The notes under the pieces were generated by a model. It did not search any database. It worked only from the letters and a program-made list of their open reading frames with translations, and was not told where the DNA came from. A program made the translations under genes and the position numbers. A DNA stretch of 32,114 bases, taken from contig JAFVCC010000012.1 of assembly GCA_017479485.1 (NCBI GenBank), positions 1-32,114 of the forward strand, written 5' to 3'. Shown here piece by piece: positions 1 through 8,025 of this stretch. The DNA is from Bacilli bacterium. GTDB lineage: Bacteria > Bacillota_I > Bacilli_A > RFN20 > CAG-826. Each line of letters opens with the position of its first letter. Position 1 is the stretch's first letter.

Positions 1-90
1 GAGAAAGCACATTTATAGGGTTCGATGGGTTTACTCATGCCCATATTGTAAAGCAATTCCAAGGGAAAAACATATCGGATGTATATTTTC

Positions 91-283
91 TTATATACCA
101 TTTTTATCGTTTCTTGCGCTTGGAGGAGTTGCGAAGCACTTTGACGTAAAAACAGCCTTAAGCTGTTCATTGGTGAGCTCGATGCGTCTTCTTTGGCGAA
201 CTTTAGAATCTCCTCTTGATTCTTGCACGCTTTAATCTTGGCAATCTGTTCCTCGGAAAGACTTTTAAAAGGTCTTCATTCAT
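91..283 (-). pseudogene. Relic of a Nif11-type leader peptide / small bacteriocin-like precursor
   Basis: The minus strand begins with ATG at 283 behind a fair ribosome site (AAAGGG). Read with one frame change it continues as SLSEEQIAKIKACKNQEEIL and KFAKED, and after a second frame change as IELTNEQLKAV. That pattern (LSxEQ, KACKxxEE, ELTxEQLxAV) is the known leader signature of Nif11-like ribosomal peptide precursors, which normally end in a GG cleavage site. Here no GG follows; the frame runs on through FTSKCFATPPSARNDKNGI to a TAA at 91-93. Both frame changes are explained by single-base deletions, the first in the AAAA run near 265-270. No modifying enzyme or exporter is in view. It is most likely a decayed gene rather than an active peptide. 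Confidence 0.5.
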
Positions 284-401
284 GACTTATTCCCTTTCTT
301 CGCCAATCGGATATCAAACGTTTCGTGGTCCGCCATAAAAAAGCTATAGCCCTTCCTCCTTGGACGCTACGGAGGCTTGACTATGGCCATATACAACGTA
401 T

Positions 402-431
402 AAGAAAAGGCGCTATCTTGCGATAACGCCT
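402..431 (-). terminator. Rho-independent terminator of thrS
   Basis: On the minus strand, just after the thrS stop, GGCGTTAT pairs with ATAGCGCC around the loop CGCAAG, followed by TTTTCTT. It closes the thrS transcript. Confidence 0.75.
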
Positions 432-442
432 AGTTTTCCGAT

Positions 443-2341
443 TTAGAAACGAGCCTTGGTGTCGATGTGCTCGCGGATGAGTTTCTTGAATTCCTCGAGG
501 GAGATGGTGATCTGCTTCGGGTCGCCATGGACGCGGTAGGTGACGGAGTTGTCGCTGGCCTCTTTTTCGCCAAGGACCAAGGTGTAAGGGATCTTGTTGA
601 CCTGAGCCTGGCGTAAGCGGTAGCCAAGTTTCTCGCTCGCGGGGGAGAGCTCTGCGCGGACGTCGATGGCCTTAAGCTCCTTCATGACCTTCGCGGCATA
701 TTCGCCATGGGCTTCGTCATTGACGGGGAGGACGGCGACTTGGACTGGCGCGAGCCAGGTGGGGAAGGCGCCGCCATAGTTCTCGGTGATGATGCCGATG
801 AAGCGTTCCACCGAGCCAAACACGACGCGGTGAAGCATGACGGGCTCGACTTTCTCACCGTTTTCATCCACATAGGTGAGGCCGAAGCGGTGCGGCAAGT
901 TGACGTCGAGCTGGATGGTGCCGCACTGCCAGGTGCGTCCCATGGAGTCTTTGAGCTTGAAGTCGAGTTTCGGTCCATAGAAGGCGCCATCGCCTTCGTT
1001 GATGGTGTAGGTGTGGCCGGATTCTTCGCAAGCCTTTGCCAAAGCGGCTTCGGATTCGTTCCAGAACTCGACCTCGCCGATGTAATCATCGGGACGGGTG
1101 GAGAGGACGATACGGTAATCGAGGCCAAAGACGGCGTAAACCTCATCAAAGAGGGCCATGATGTTCTTTACTTCCTCGCCGATTTGGTCGCGGCGGATGA
1201 ACATGTGGGCATCATCTTGGGTGAAGGCGCGGACGCGGAAGAGACCGTTTAAGGCGCCGCTGGCTTCATGGCGGTGGACGTGGCCAAGCTCCGTGTAACG
1301 AAGCGGTAAGTCGCGGTAGGAGTGGAGGCTATTCTGGTAGACCAAGATGGAGCCGGGGCAATTCATCGGTTTGATCGCGTAGTCTTCATCGTCGACCTTG
1401 GTCGTGTACATGTTCTCCTTGTAATGGTCCCAGTGACCCGAGGTTTCCCAGAGCTTGCGGGACATCATCGTCGGGGTGGTGATCTCCGTGTAGCCATGGG
1501 CTTCGTGGATCTTTCTCCAGTAGGAAATGAGCTCATTCATGAGCAATTGGCCCTTAGGAAGGAAGAAGGGCATGCCAGGGGCGTATTCGCTGAGCATAAA
1601 TAAGCCGAGTTCGCGGCCGAGGCGGCGATGGTCGTTGGCTTTGCGGCGCTCCAAGATGTCGAGGTAATTCTTTAACGCTTCCTCGCTCGGCCAGCAGGTG
1701 GCGTAGATGCGGGTGAGCTGTTTGTTCTTGCTATCTCCCCTCCAATAGGCGCCGGCGAGGGAAAGGAGCTTGAAGTGTTTGCAATAGGAGGTATTCGGAA
1801 CGTGAGGGCCGCGGCAAAGGTCGATGAAATCGCCCTGCTCATACATGGAGATGCCGCCTTCGAGCTCGTCGATGCGTTCTAACTTATAGGGGTTGTCCTT
1901 GAAGACTTCCTTGGCTTCCTCTTTGCTGATTTCTTTCCTCTTATAGGCGATGGCTTGCTTCGAGAGCTTCTTCATCTCAGCTTCGATCGCGGGGAAATCC
2001 TTGTCGGTCAAGACGCGGTCGCCGAGGTCGATGTCGTAATAGAAGCCCTCTTCAATCGCCGGTCCAAAGCCGAAGAGCACGCCCGGATAGAGGTGCTTGA
2101 GGGCCTGGGCCATCAAGTGGGAGCAGGAGTGGTTGAGGATTTCGAATCCCTCGGGCTCGTCACCGGTAAGGAAGGAGATCTCCTCCCCTTCCCTTAGCGG
2201 TCGGCTAAGGTCAAAGACGTTCTCACCGACTTTATAGGCGAGGGCTTTGTTCTTGATTTCGGGTTCCAGTGCTTTAAGGGCGACGAAGCCATTGGCCTCA
2301 TCGGGCATTTCCACGGGATTTCCCTTGTAAATGATGTTCAT
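443..2341 (-). CDS. thrS: Threonyl-tRNA synthetase
   Basis: This enzyme charges tRNA-Thr with threonine in the cytoplasm. The 632-residue protein has the full family layout: an N-terminal TGS domain (about residues 1-60), the editing domain with HSCSHLMAQAL, the class II catalytic core with LPKGQLLMNELISYW, MNCPGS and RHEASGALNGLFRVRAFTQD, and the C-terminal anticodon-binding domain after NYGGAFPTWLAPVQ. The zinc-site Cys of MNCPGS and the His residues of the core are present. The ATG at 2341 was chosen because GGAGGAAG lies at the right distance before it. A longer frame to 2407 would run into the T-box terminator hairpin. A T-box leader precedes the gene and a terminator follows it, so it is probably its own transcription unit, controlled by uncharged tRNA-Thr. 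Confidence 0.97.
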   Translation of the reverse strand: MNIIYKGNPVEMPDEANGFVALKALEPEIKNKALAYKVGENVFDLSRPLREGEEISFLTGDEPEGFEILNHSCSHLMAQALKHLYPGVLFGFGPAIEEGFYYDIDLGDRVLTDKDFPAIEAEMKKLSKQAIAYKRKEISKEEAKEVFKDNPYKLERIDELEGGISMYEQGDFIDLCRGPHVPNTSYCKHFKLLSLAGAYWRGDSKNKQLTRIYATCWPSEEALKNYLDILERRKANDHRRLGRELGLFMLSEYAPGMPFFLPKGQLLMNELISYWRKIHEAHGYTEITTPTMMSRKLWETSGHWDHYKENMYTTKVDDEDYAIKPMNCPGSILVYQNSLHSYRDLPLRYTELGHVHRHEASGALNGLFRVRAFTQDDAHMFIRRDQIGEEVKNIMALFDEVYAVFGLDYRIVLSTRPDDYIGEVEFWNESEAALAKACEESGHTYTINEGDGAFYGPKLDFKLKDSMGRTWQCGTIQLDVNLPHRFGLTYVDENGEKVEPVMLHRVVFGSVERFIGIITENYGGAFPTWLAPVQVAVLPVNDEAHGEYAAKVMKELKAIDVRAELSPASEKLGYRLRQAQVNKIPYTLVLGEKEASDNSVTYRVHGDPKQITISLEEFKKLIREHIDTKARF

Positions 2342-2355
2342 GTTTCTTCCTCCGA

Positions 2356-2545
2356 AAATAAATAAAGGCGTCCTGCTTATAAGGACGCCGAAATGACGCG
2401 GTACCACCTTATTTCGCCTCCGAAAAGGAGACGCTCTTTGGGATTCCTTTAACGCGGGAATGCACGCCTAGGTTATTTCCCTAGGAGCTCGGGAGTGGTA
2501 AGGGATGGCCTATAGGCGTCCCCCATGTCTCCGTCGACGCGAGTT
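2356..2545 (-). promoter_or_regulatory. T-box riboswitch of thrS (Thr specifier ACC)
   Basis: The minus strand carries the T-box core GGTGGTACCGCG (2397-2408). It is preceded by a stem III-like hairpin (GCGTCTCC/CGGAGGCG) and followed by a terminator hairpin GGCGTCC/GGACGCC (2367-2389) with an ATTTATTT-type tail. Upstream, a short hairpin closed by GGAG/CTCC contains TTACCA on its 3' side. The ACC at 2497-2499 is the likely specifier codon for threonine. The UGGU bulge fits a tRNA with discriminator A. The known mechanism is that uncharged tRNA-Thr stabilises the antiterminator and lets thrS be transcribed. Stem I looks much shorter than usual and its distal loop motifs were not recognised. 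Confidence 0.85.
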
Positions 2546-2594
2546 TATCTTACCCCCTTTAATGGAAAAGGGAAGCGAAATACTTTCGATTACC

Positions 2595-3107
2595 TTAGAT
2601 CCGCTTCACGATTTCGCTAAGAGGCTTCTTTTGGGTGTGTTTTGGAAGCGGGGCGAAGTTATCGGAATAGCCTAAGTCGAGCAAGAGGACGCTATGCTCG
2701 GTGGAGGGGAGGCCAAAAGCCTGTTCCAAGGCGTCATTGCCGAAATAGTTGATCCAGCAGGAGTCGATGCCTTCGTCTTTGGCCGCGAGCATCATGTGGG
2801 TGGCGATGATGGAGACGTCCTCGACGCCAGAATGGATTCCTACTTGGAGCGGGTTCTTCCATTCTTCTTTTTCTTCATAGACGAGGAGCAGCACCGTCGG
2901 CGCGTTATAACGGCAGGGCGTCAAAGCGTCGAGTTTAGCCAAAGCCTCGGGGCTTTCCAAGACATAGACGCGGTAGGGCTGCGCGTTAACGGCGGTCGGG
3001 GCGAGGTTGCCCGCCTCGAGGATGGCTTGAAGTTTCTCTTCTTCCACTTTTCTTGTGGAGAACTTCTTGCAGGAGAAACGTTCGTTGATGAGTTTCTTGA
3101 ATTCCAT
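2595..3107 (-). CDS. Nitroreductase family protein
   Basis: Members of this family are FMN-dependent NAD(P)H oxidoreductases that reduce nitro compounds, quinones or flavins; the substrate here cannot be told. The 170-residue protein shows the family pattern: RFSCKKF near the N-terminus (FMN phosphate contact region), LEAGNLAPTAVNAQPYRVYV, a middle helix EDVSIIATHMMLAAKDEGI with SCWINYF, and a C-terminal LLLDLGYSD...P..HTQKKPLSEIV. It has the compact length typical of small nitroreductases. AAGGAG stands nine bases before the ATG. It starts seven bases after the upstream membrane-protein gene, so the two are co-transcribed from the promoter at 3472-3500. Confidence 0.88.
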   Translation of the reverse strand: MEFKKLINERFSCKKFSTRKVEEEKLQAILEAGNLAPTAVNAQPYRVYVLESPEALAKLDALTPCRYNAPTVLLLVYEEKEEWKNPLQVGIHSGVEDVSIIATHMMLAAKDEGIDSCWINYFGNDALEQAFGLPSTEHSVLLLDLGYSDNFAPLPKHTQKKPLSEIVKRI

Positions 3108-3113
3108 TGAGTT

Positions 3114-3464
3114 TTACTCCTTTCTTTGAATTTCATGCCTTGCTTTCATGCCGAAGATGCCGGAAAGGATAAGGAAGGCGTTGAAGGATAAGATGCCAGA
3201 GAAAAGAAGTGCGCCAGACCCTTCCCCCGGGGCGTCATAGAGCTTATTTTTGCCGACGATTGCTGCAGGGAGGGCGATGATCGCAAGTCCCGACAAAATG
3301 CCGAAGATGATCGCGAGGGTAACCGCGGTGACGGTCATGGATTCGTCGTAGCTTTGCAATATGGCGGGAATCGCGAAAATAGCGGTCACCAGGAGATAGG
3401 AAGAAAGTTCCATCACCAGGAACACAAAGCCAACCGTGGAAAGGATGCGCGCTGCTTTCTCCAT
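3114..3464 (-). CDS. Small four-helix membrane protein, function unknown
   Basis: This is a 116-residue, very hydrophobic protein with about four predicted membrane segments: residues 8-33 (ILSTVGFVFLVMELSSYLL onward), a segment around ILQSYDESMTVTAVTLAIIF, LSGLAIIALPAAIV, and a C-terminal SGILSFNAFLILSGIFGM. It resembles the protein encoded at 3552-3917 in length and in its start (MxKAxxIL followed by a long helix), so the two are probably paralogs. No catalytic motif is seen. No ribosome site precedes the ATG; instead a good -10 box lies seven bases upstream, suggesting a leaderless message. It heads an operon with the nitroreductase. Confidence 0.7.
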   Translation of the reverse strand: MEKAARILSTVGFVFLVMELSSYLLVTAIFAIPAILQSYDESMTVTAVTLAIIFGILSGLAIIALPAAIVGKNKLYDAPGEGSGALLFSGILSFNAFLILSGIFGMKARHEIQRKE

Positions 3465-3471
3465 AATGATG

Positions 3472-3500
3472 ATTATCTAATCATTTGTTTCCTCGTGCAA
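3472..3500 (-). promoter_or_regulatory. Promoter for the membrane protein-nitroreductase operon (leaderless type)
   Basis: On the minus strand TTGCAC (3495-3500) is followed after exactly 17 bases by GATAAT (3472-3477). The start codon begins seven bases beyond, so transcription should begin at or next to the ATG. The -10 box lies inside a perfect inverted repeat ATGATTA-GA-TAATCAT, which could be an operator. Confidence 0.6.
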
Positions 3501-3501
3501 A

Positions 3502-3532
3502 AGAAAAACCCTCTTAGCTCACGCTTCGAGGG
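3502..3532 (-). terminator. Terminator of the 3552-3917 gene
   Basis: On the minus strand CCCTC and GAGGG pair around an inner AGC/GCT stem, followed by TTTTTCTTT. It ends just before the -35 box of the next promoter. Confidence 0.7.
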
Positions 3533-3551
3533 CATTCTGGATTAGGCTTGC

Positions 3552-3917
3552 TTAGGCGGGCTGACCTTGGTTATCCGCGACCATGCCGAGGATGGCGCCG
3601 ACAAGAAGTGGGCCACCAAAGCCATAGGCGACCATGCCGATGATGCCGAAGACCAAAGCGACTTTGTTGGACACCCTGCCAGCACGGGCACGAAGAGAAA
3701 CGATCGCGAGGACCAAGCAGAGGACGGCGGCGATGATCATGAAGATCGAAGAGCCGACACCTGCGGCAGCTGCAGCGACGGCTTCATCGCCGCTTCCGTT
3801 CGCGGCGGCAGCGATGCCACCGATGAGGAGAACGAGGCCAATAATGGCCCAAAGCGCGACGCCGACGAAGCTCAGAATCATGCTGACTAAGTAGAGGATC
3901 TTAGAAGCTTTTCTCAT
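3552..3917 (-). CDS. Small Ala/Gly-rich membrane protein, function unknown
   Basis: This is a 121-residue protein starting MRKASKILYLV, with about four membrane segments (roughly residues 7-35, 50-73, 86-101 and 101-115). An Ala/Gly/Ser stretch (AAAANGSGDEAVAAAAAG) sits between the first two. A short basic cytoplasmic loop (RARAGRVSNK) lies in the middle. It resembles the neighbouring 3114-3464 product and small integral membrane proteins common in Bacillota, but no function can be assigned. AAGGAG precedes the ATG at good spacing. It is monocistronic, followed by its own terminator, and divergent from enolase. Confidence 0.75.
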   Translation of the reverse strand: MRKASKILYLVSMILSFVGVALWAIIGLVLLIGGIAAAANGSGDEAVAAAAAGVGSSIFMIIAAVLCLVLAIVSLRARAGRVSNKVALVFGIIGMVAYGFGGPLLVGAILGMVADNQGQPA

Positions 3918-3996
3918 TCTGGTTTATCTCCTTTCTCCGTTATTGTGGACGTAACGAGCCCAAAATGAAAGCCAAAAATAGAGGTTTATCTTTATT

Positions 3997-4050
3997 TATG
4001 CGCACACGCAACGCGAAGCATTTCCAATTGACTTTAATTGGCGTTAAAAT
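3997..4050 (+). promoter_or_regulatory. Candidate enolase promoter region with inverted repeat
   Basis: The best promoter reading is TTCCAA (4022-4027), 17 bases, then TAAAAT (4045-4050); the -35 match is weak. Between them lies an inverted repeat CCAATT-N6-AATTGG (4024-4041), a possible operator. Further up, TATGCGCACAC (3997-4007) nearly matches a motif next to the pfkA -10 box. All functional meaning is inferred. Confidence 0.4.
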
Positions 4051-4091
4051 AAGGCAATCGCTTATGCGAAATCTTTTTAGGAGATAATTGA

Positions 4092-5390
<1,299 letters not shown>

Positions 5391-5406
5391 TCTCCTCCAA
5401 CGAAAC

Positions 5407-5440
5407 GAAAACCACGGCTTCAAAACCGTGGTTTTCTTTT
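5407..5440 (+). terminator. Terminator of eno
   Basis: AAAACCACGG pairs with CCGTGGTTTT around CTTCAAAA, followed by CTTTT. The roughly 180 bases between here and the next terminator hold no gene I can support. Confidence 0.85.
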
Positions 5441-5622
5441 ACCAAAATTTCCGGAAATCTCCGGCAGAAATCCCTTTAATTGTTAAAAGATCAGGGCGAT
5501 TACGTAGAACAAGATTTGCTCGGCGGAACAGTTGCTGGTGCGCAAAATGCGATACCGAGAACCTTCTTCTGACGAATTCGCCCTCGCGAAGAATGTTTGT
5601 TATTTCATAAAGATATCTAGAA

Positions 5623-5653
5623 CCAAAAGAAAGGCCTGGTTGACCAGGCCTCA
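5623..5653 (-). terminator. Terminator of the pfkA-pyk-ROK operon
   Basis: On the minus strand AGGCCTGG and CCAGGCCT pair around TCAA, followed by TTCTTTTGG. It lies 20 bases past the ROK kinase stop. Confidence 0.85.
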
Positions 5654-5672
5654 AGATGAACGTTTTGGGGGA

Positions 5673-6515
5673 TTACTGCAAAGCTTTTTGGAAGCCGAAC
5701 ACGGCCGCACCGATAAGTCCGGCCTCTTGGCCGCAAGCACATTCCTGAATGTTGGAATTGGGGCAGGCACGGCGGAGATCTTCCAGGAAGAGGTCCTTGC
5801 TCTTCATAACGCCTCCGGTGAGGGTGAAGATTTCGGGAGAGAGGATATCTTGAACCATTTCAAACCACTCCGAGAGCATCTTGATCCAGTCTTTATAGAC
5901 GCGTTTGGCGAGGGGATGATCGTTCTTGACGAGATTAAAGAACTCTCGCGCGTCAACGATGTTTAAGCCGTTCATATCGCAGAGCCTGCGGATACCCGTG
6001 CCCGAAGCCATGTGTTCGAACTCATGGATTTCGTTATGGTAGGCGGTCATGGTGTGGCCGATTTCATAAGAGGAGTTCCAGAGCTTGCCATCGATGCAAA
6101 GCGCACCGCCGACGCCGGTGGAGATGGTGACGAAATAGAGGGAGTGATAGTTCTTATAAGGACCAACGTTAGCTTCGGATAAAGCGGCGACTTCCGCGTC
6201 ATTACGGACGAAGACGGGAAGATGGAATTCCTTTTCGAGGTATTCGGAAAGAGGAATCGAAGAAATATGGATGTTGGGGAGGGCATAGATGAAGCCATCA
6301 TGGCGCACGCGACCTGGGACACCCGCGGAAATGGCGATGACGTCAGTGAAATCCTTGACGCCTTCGAGGATGGTTTTCTTCACCGATTCCAGAAAGAGGT
6401 CGAGGTTTCCGACGACGGTCGGATTGATGAGGATGCTTTCGATTTTATATTCCTCATTGATTAAAGCGACGCGGGTATTGGTGCCACCGATGTCGAGCGC
6501 GATGATTTTCTTCAT
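5673..6515 (-). CDS. ROK-family sugar kinase, probable glucokinase
   Basis: ROK kinases phosphorylate glucose or related sugars with ATP. This 280-residue protein has the N-terminal phosphate loop LDIGGTNTRVAL, the sugar-binding NDAEVAALSEA with the catalytic Asp, the second ATP motif TISTGVGGALCIDGKL, SYEIGHTMTAYH, and the C-terminal adenosine motif LTGGVMKSKDLF. The usual ROK zinc signature (CxCGxxGCxE) after the GHM motif is missing; only EFEHMASGTGI is there, so a zinc-free variant is likely. Its ATG overlaps the pyruvate kinase stop as ATGA, so the two are translationally coupled. The glycolytic context favours glucokinase, but fructose or N-acetyl sugar specificity cannot be excluded. 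Confidence 0.9.
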   Translation of the reverse strand: MKKIIALDIGGTNTRVALINEEYKIESILINPTVVGNLDLFLESVKKTILEGVKDFTDVIAISAGVPGRVRHDGFIYALPNIHISSIPLSEYLEKEFHLPVFVRNDAEVAALSEANVGPYKNYHSLYFVTISTGVGGALCIDGKLWNSSYEIGHTMTAYHNEIHEFEHMASGTGIRRLCDMNGLNIVDAREFFNLVKNDHPLAKRVYKDWIKMLSEWFEMVQDILSPEIFTLTGGVMKSKDLFLEDLRRACPNSNIQECACGQEAGLIGAAVFGFQKALQ

Positions 6516-7972
6516 TCTTCGATCTCCTTGATGTCGTTAACGCGAACAATGCGCATAAAGTTGGTGTTGCGCGCGCCAGTGGGGGTGCCGCCGGCGATAA
6601 TGATGGATTCTCCGACGCCGACGCCAAGTTCTCGAGCAATCTTTAAGGCAAGGACTTCCATTTCCTCGATGAAATCGGGCATCGAGGTCTTGAGCAAGAC
6701 GGAATAGACGCCCCAAACCCAAGCGCCTTGAAGGGCGACTTTGCGCGAGGCGGTGATGGAAATGATGGGGCAGCAGGGGCGAGCCTTGGAAATACGCCAG
6801 GAGGAATTGCCGCGCTCAGTGAAATTCACGATGAGTTTGGCACCGATAAGAAGGGCCGTATTGGCGACGGCGTTGGAGATGGCGTCGTTATTGGTGCGGT
6901 CACTGGTTTCGTAGGCTTGCAAGGCGAGCTTTTCGTAATTGAGGTGGTTATTTTCTTCAGTACGGGCGATGGCGGCTTGCATTTCCACGGCCTTGACCGG
7001 ATATAAGCCCGAGGCGCTTTCGGCGGAAAGCATCACGCAGTCGGATCCTTCGTCGACCGCGGTGGCCACGTCGGTGACTTCGGCGCGGGTGGGACGGGGA
7101 TGAGTGACCATCGAGTCGAGCATCTGCGTCGCGGTGATGACGGGCTTGCCTTTGTTGCGGCAAGCGGTGATGATCTGGCGCTGGAGATCAGGGACGAGTT
7201 CAGGTGGAACTTCTACCCCAAGGTCACCGCGGGCGACCATGACGCCGTCGGCGACGTCGATGATGGCGTCGATCTTCTCGCAGGCTTCCGGGTTTTCGAT
7301 TTTGGCGAAGATGGGGATGTCGGGTTTCCCATATTTGGCGAGGACTTCCTTCATTTCGAGGATGTCTTCGGGACGGCGGACGAAGGAAGCGAAGATGCAA
7401 TCCACGTCATTTTCACAGCCGAACTTCAAATCTTCCTCATCTTTAGGGGAAATAAAGGCCATGCCGAGCTTGGAGTGGGGGCAATTGACGCCTTTTTGGT
7501 TTTTCAGGACGTGCTTATTTTGGGCGACGACGATGATTTCGCGTTTGGCTTCGTCTTTGCCGGTGACGAGGAAATCGAGGTTTCCATCATCAATTAAGAT
7601 GTGGTGACCGACCTCAACGTCATCATATAAGCCCGGGTAGGTGACGGAGAATTTTTCGAGGGTGCCTTTGCATTCGACCATCGAAATGCGCATCTCGTGA
7701 CCATCGGGGACCTCAAAGGAATCTCCTTCCATGTAGCCCGTGCGGATTTCGGGGCCTTTGGTGTCTAAGGCAACGGGAATATAGATGCCTTCTTTCTCAA
7801 AGGAACGGGCGATATCGATTTTGGCTTTTTGCTGAGGATGGGTTCCATGAGAGAAGTTGATGCGCATGACGTTCATGCCGGCATCATAAAGCTCACGGAC
7901 TTTCTCCTTGGTGTCGGAAGCGGGGCCAATCGTGCAGATGATTTTCGTTTTCTTACTAATGTTGAGTCGCAT
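6512..7972 (-). CDS. pyk: Pyruvate kinase
   Basis: Pyruvate kinase makes pyruvate and ATP from phosphoenolpyruvate and ADP. The 486-residue protein begins KKTKIICTIGPAS and shows MRINFSHGT, LDTKGPEIRTG at the entry to the B domain, the catalytic-lysine motif FAKIENPEACEKID, MVARGDLGVE, and ITATQMLDSM followed by PRPTRAEVTDVATAVDEG. The C-terminal allosteric domain (from about residue 350) is present. The extra PEP-utiliser domain found in some Bacilli is absent. It follows pfkA by 53 bases that hold a terminator-like hairpin. The ribosome site AGGAG lies right after that hairpin. It overlaps the ROK gene by four bases. Confidence 0.97.
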   Translation of the reverse strand: MRLNISKKTKIICTIGPASDTKEKVRELYDAGMNVMRINFSHGTHPQQKAKIDIARSFEKEGIYIPVALDTKGPEIRTGYMEGDSFEVPDGHEMRISMVECKGTLEKFSVTYPGLYDDVEVGHHILIDDGNLDFLVTGKDEAKREIIVVAQNKHVLKNQKGVNCPHSKLGMAFISPKDEEDLKFGCENDVDCIFASFVRRPEDILEMKEVLAKYGKPDIPIFAKIENPEACEKIDAIIDVADGVMVARGDLGVEVPPELVPDLQRQIITACRNKGKPVITATQMLDSMVTHPRPTRAEVTDVATAVDEGSDCVMLSAESASGLYPVKAVEMQAAIARTEENNHLNYEKLALQAYETSDRTNNDAISNAVANTALLIGAKLIVNFTERGNSSWRISKARPCCPIISITASRKVALQGAWVWGVYSVLLKTSMPDFIEEMEVLALKIARELGVGVGESIIIAGGTPTGARNTNFMRIVRVNDIKEIEE

Positions 7973-7986
7973 AAAGCAGATTCTCC

Positions 7987-8018
7987 TAAAGAAAGGATGG
8001 CCTTAGGCAAGACCATCC
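7987..8018 (-). terminator. Attenuator-like hairpin between pfkA and pyk
   Basis: On the minus strand GGATGG and CCATCC pair, with an inner CTT/AAG stem, followed by TTTCTTT. The pyk ribosome site begins immediately after. It could be a partial terminator lowering pyk relative to pfkA, or a 3'-end stabiliser. Confidence 0.6.
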
Positions 8019-8025
8019 CGAGCGA

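Noticed and set aside
334-336. A 17-codon minus-strand frame whose TGA overlaps the Nif11-like relic start
   Set aside because: Too short and without a family match; its purine-rich upstream stretch is too far away for a ribosome site.
707-1252. Long open frame on the plus strand within thrS
   Set aside because: It is a shadow frame of thrS with no ribosome site or recognisable domain.
5439-5654. 71-codon minus-strand frame between eno and the ROK gene
   Set aside because: It lies across both terminators, has no ribosome site and no similarity I recognise.
7100-7607. Two overlapping plus-strand frames within pyk
   Set aside because: They are shadows of pyruvate kinase codon bias; low-complexity Asp/Val or Ser-rich translations.
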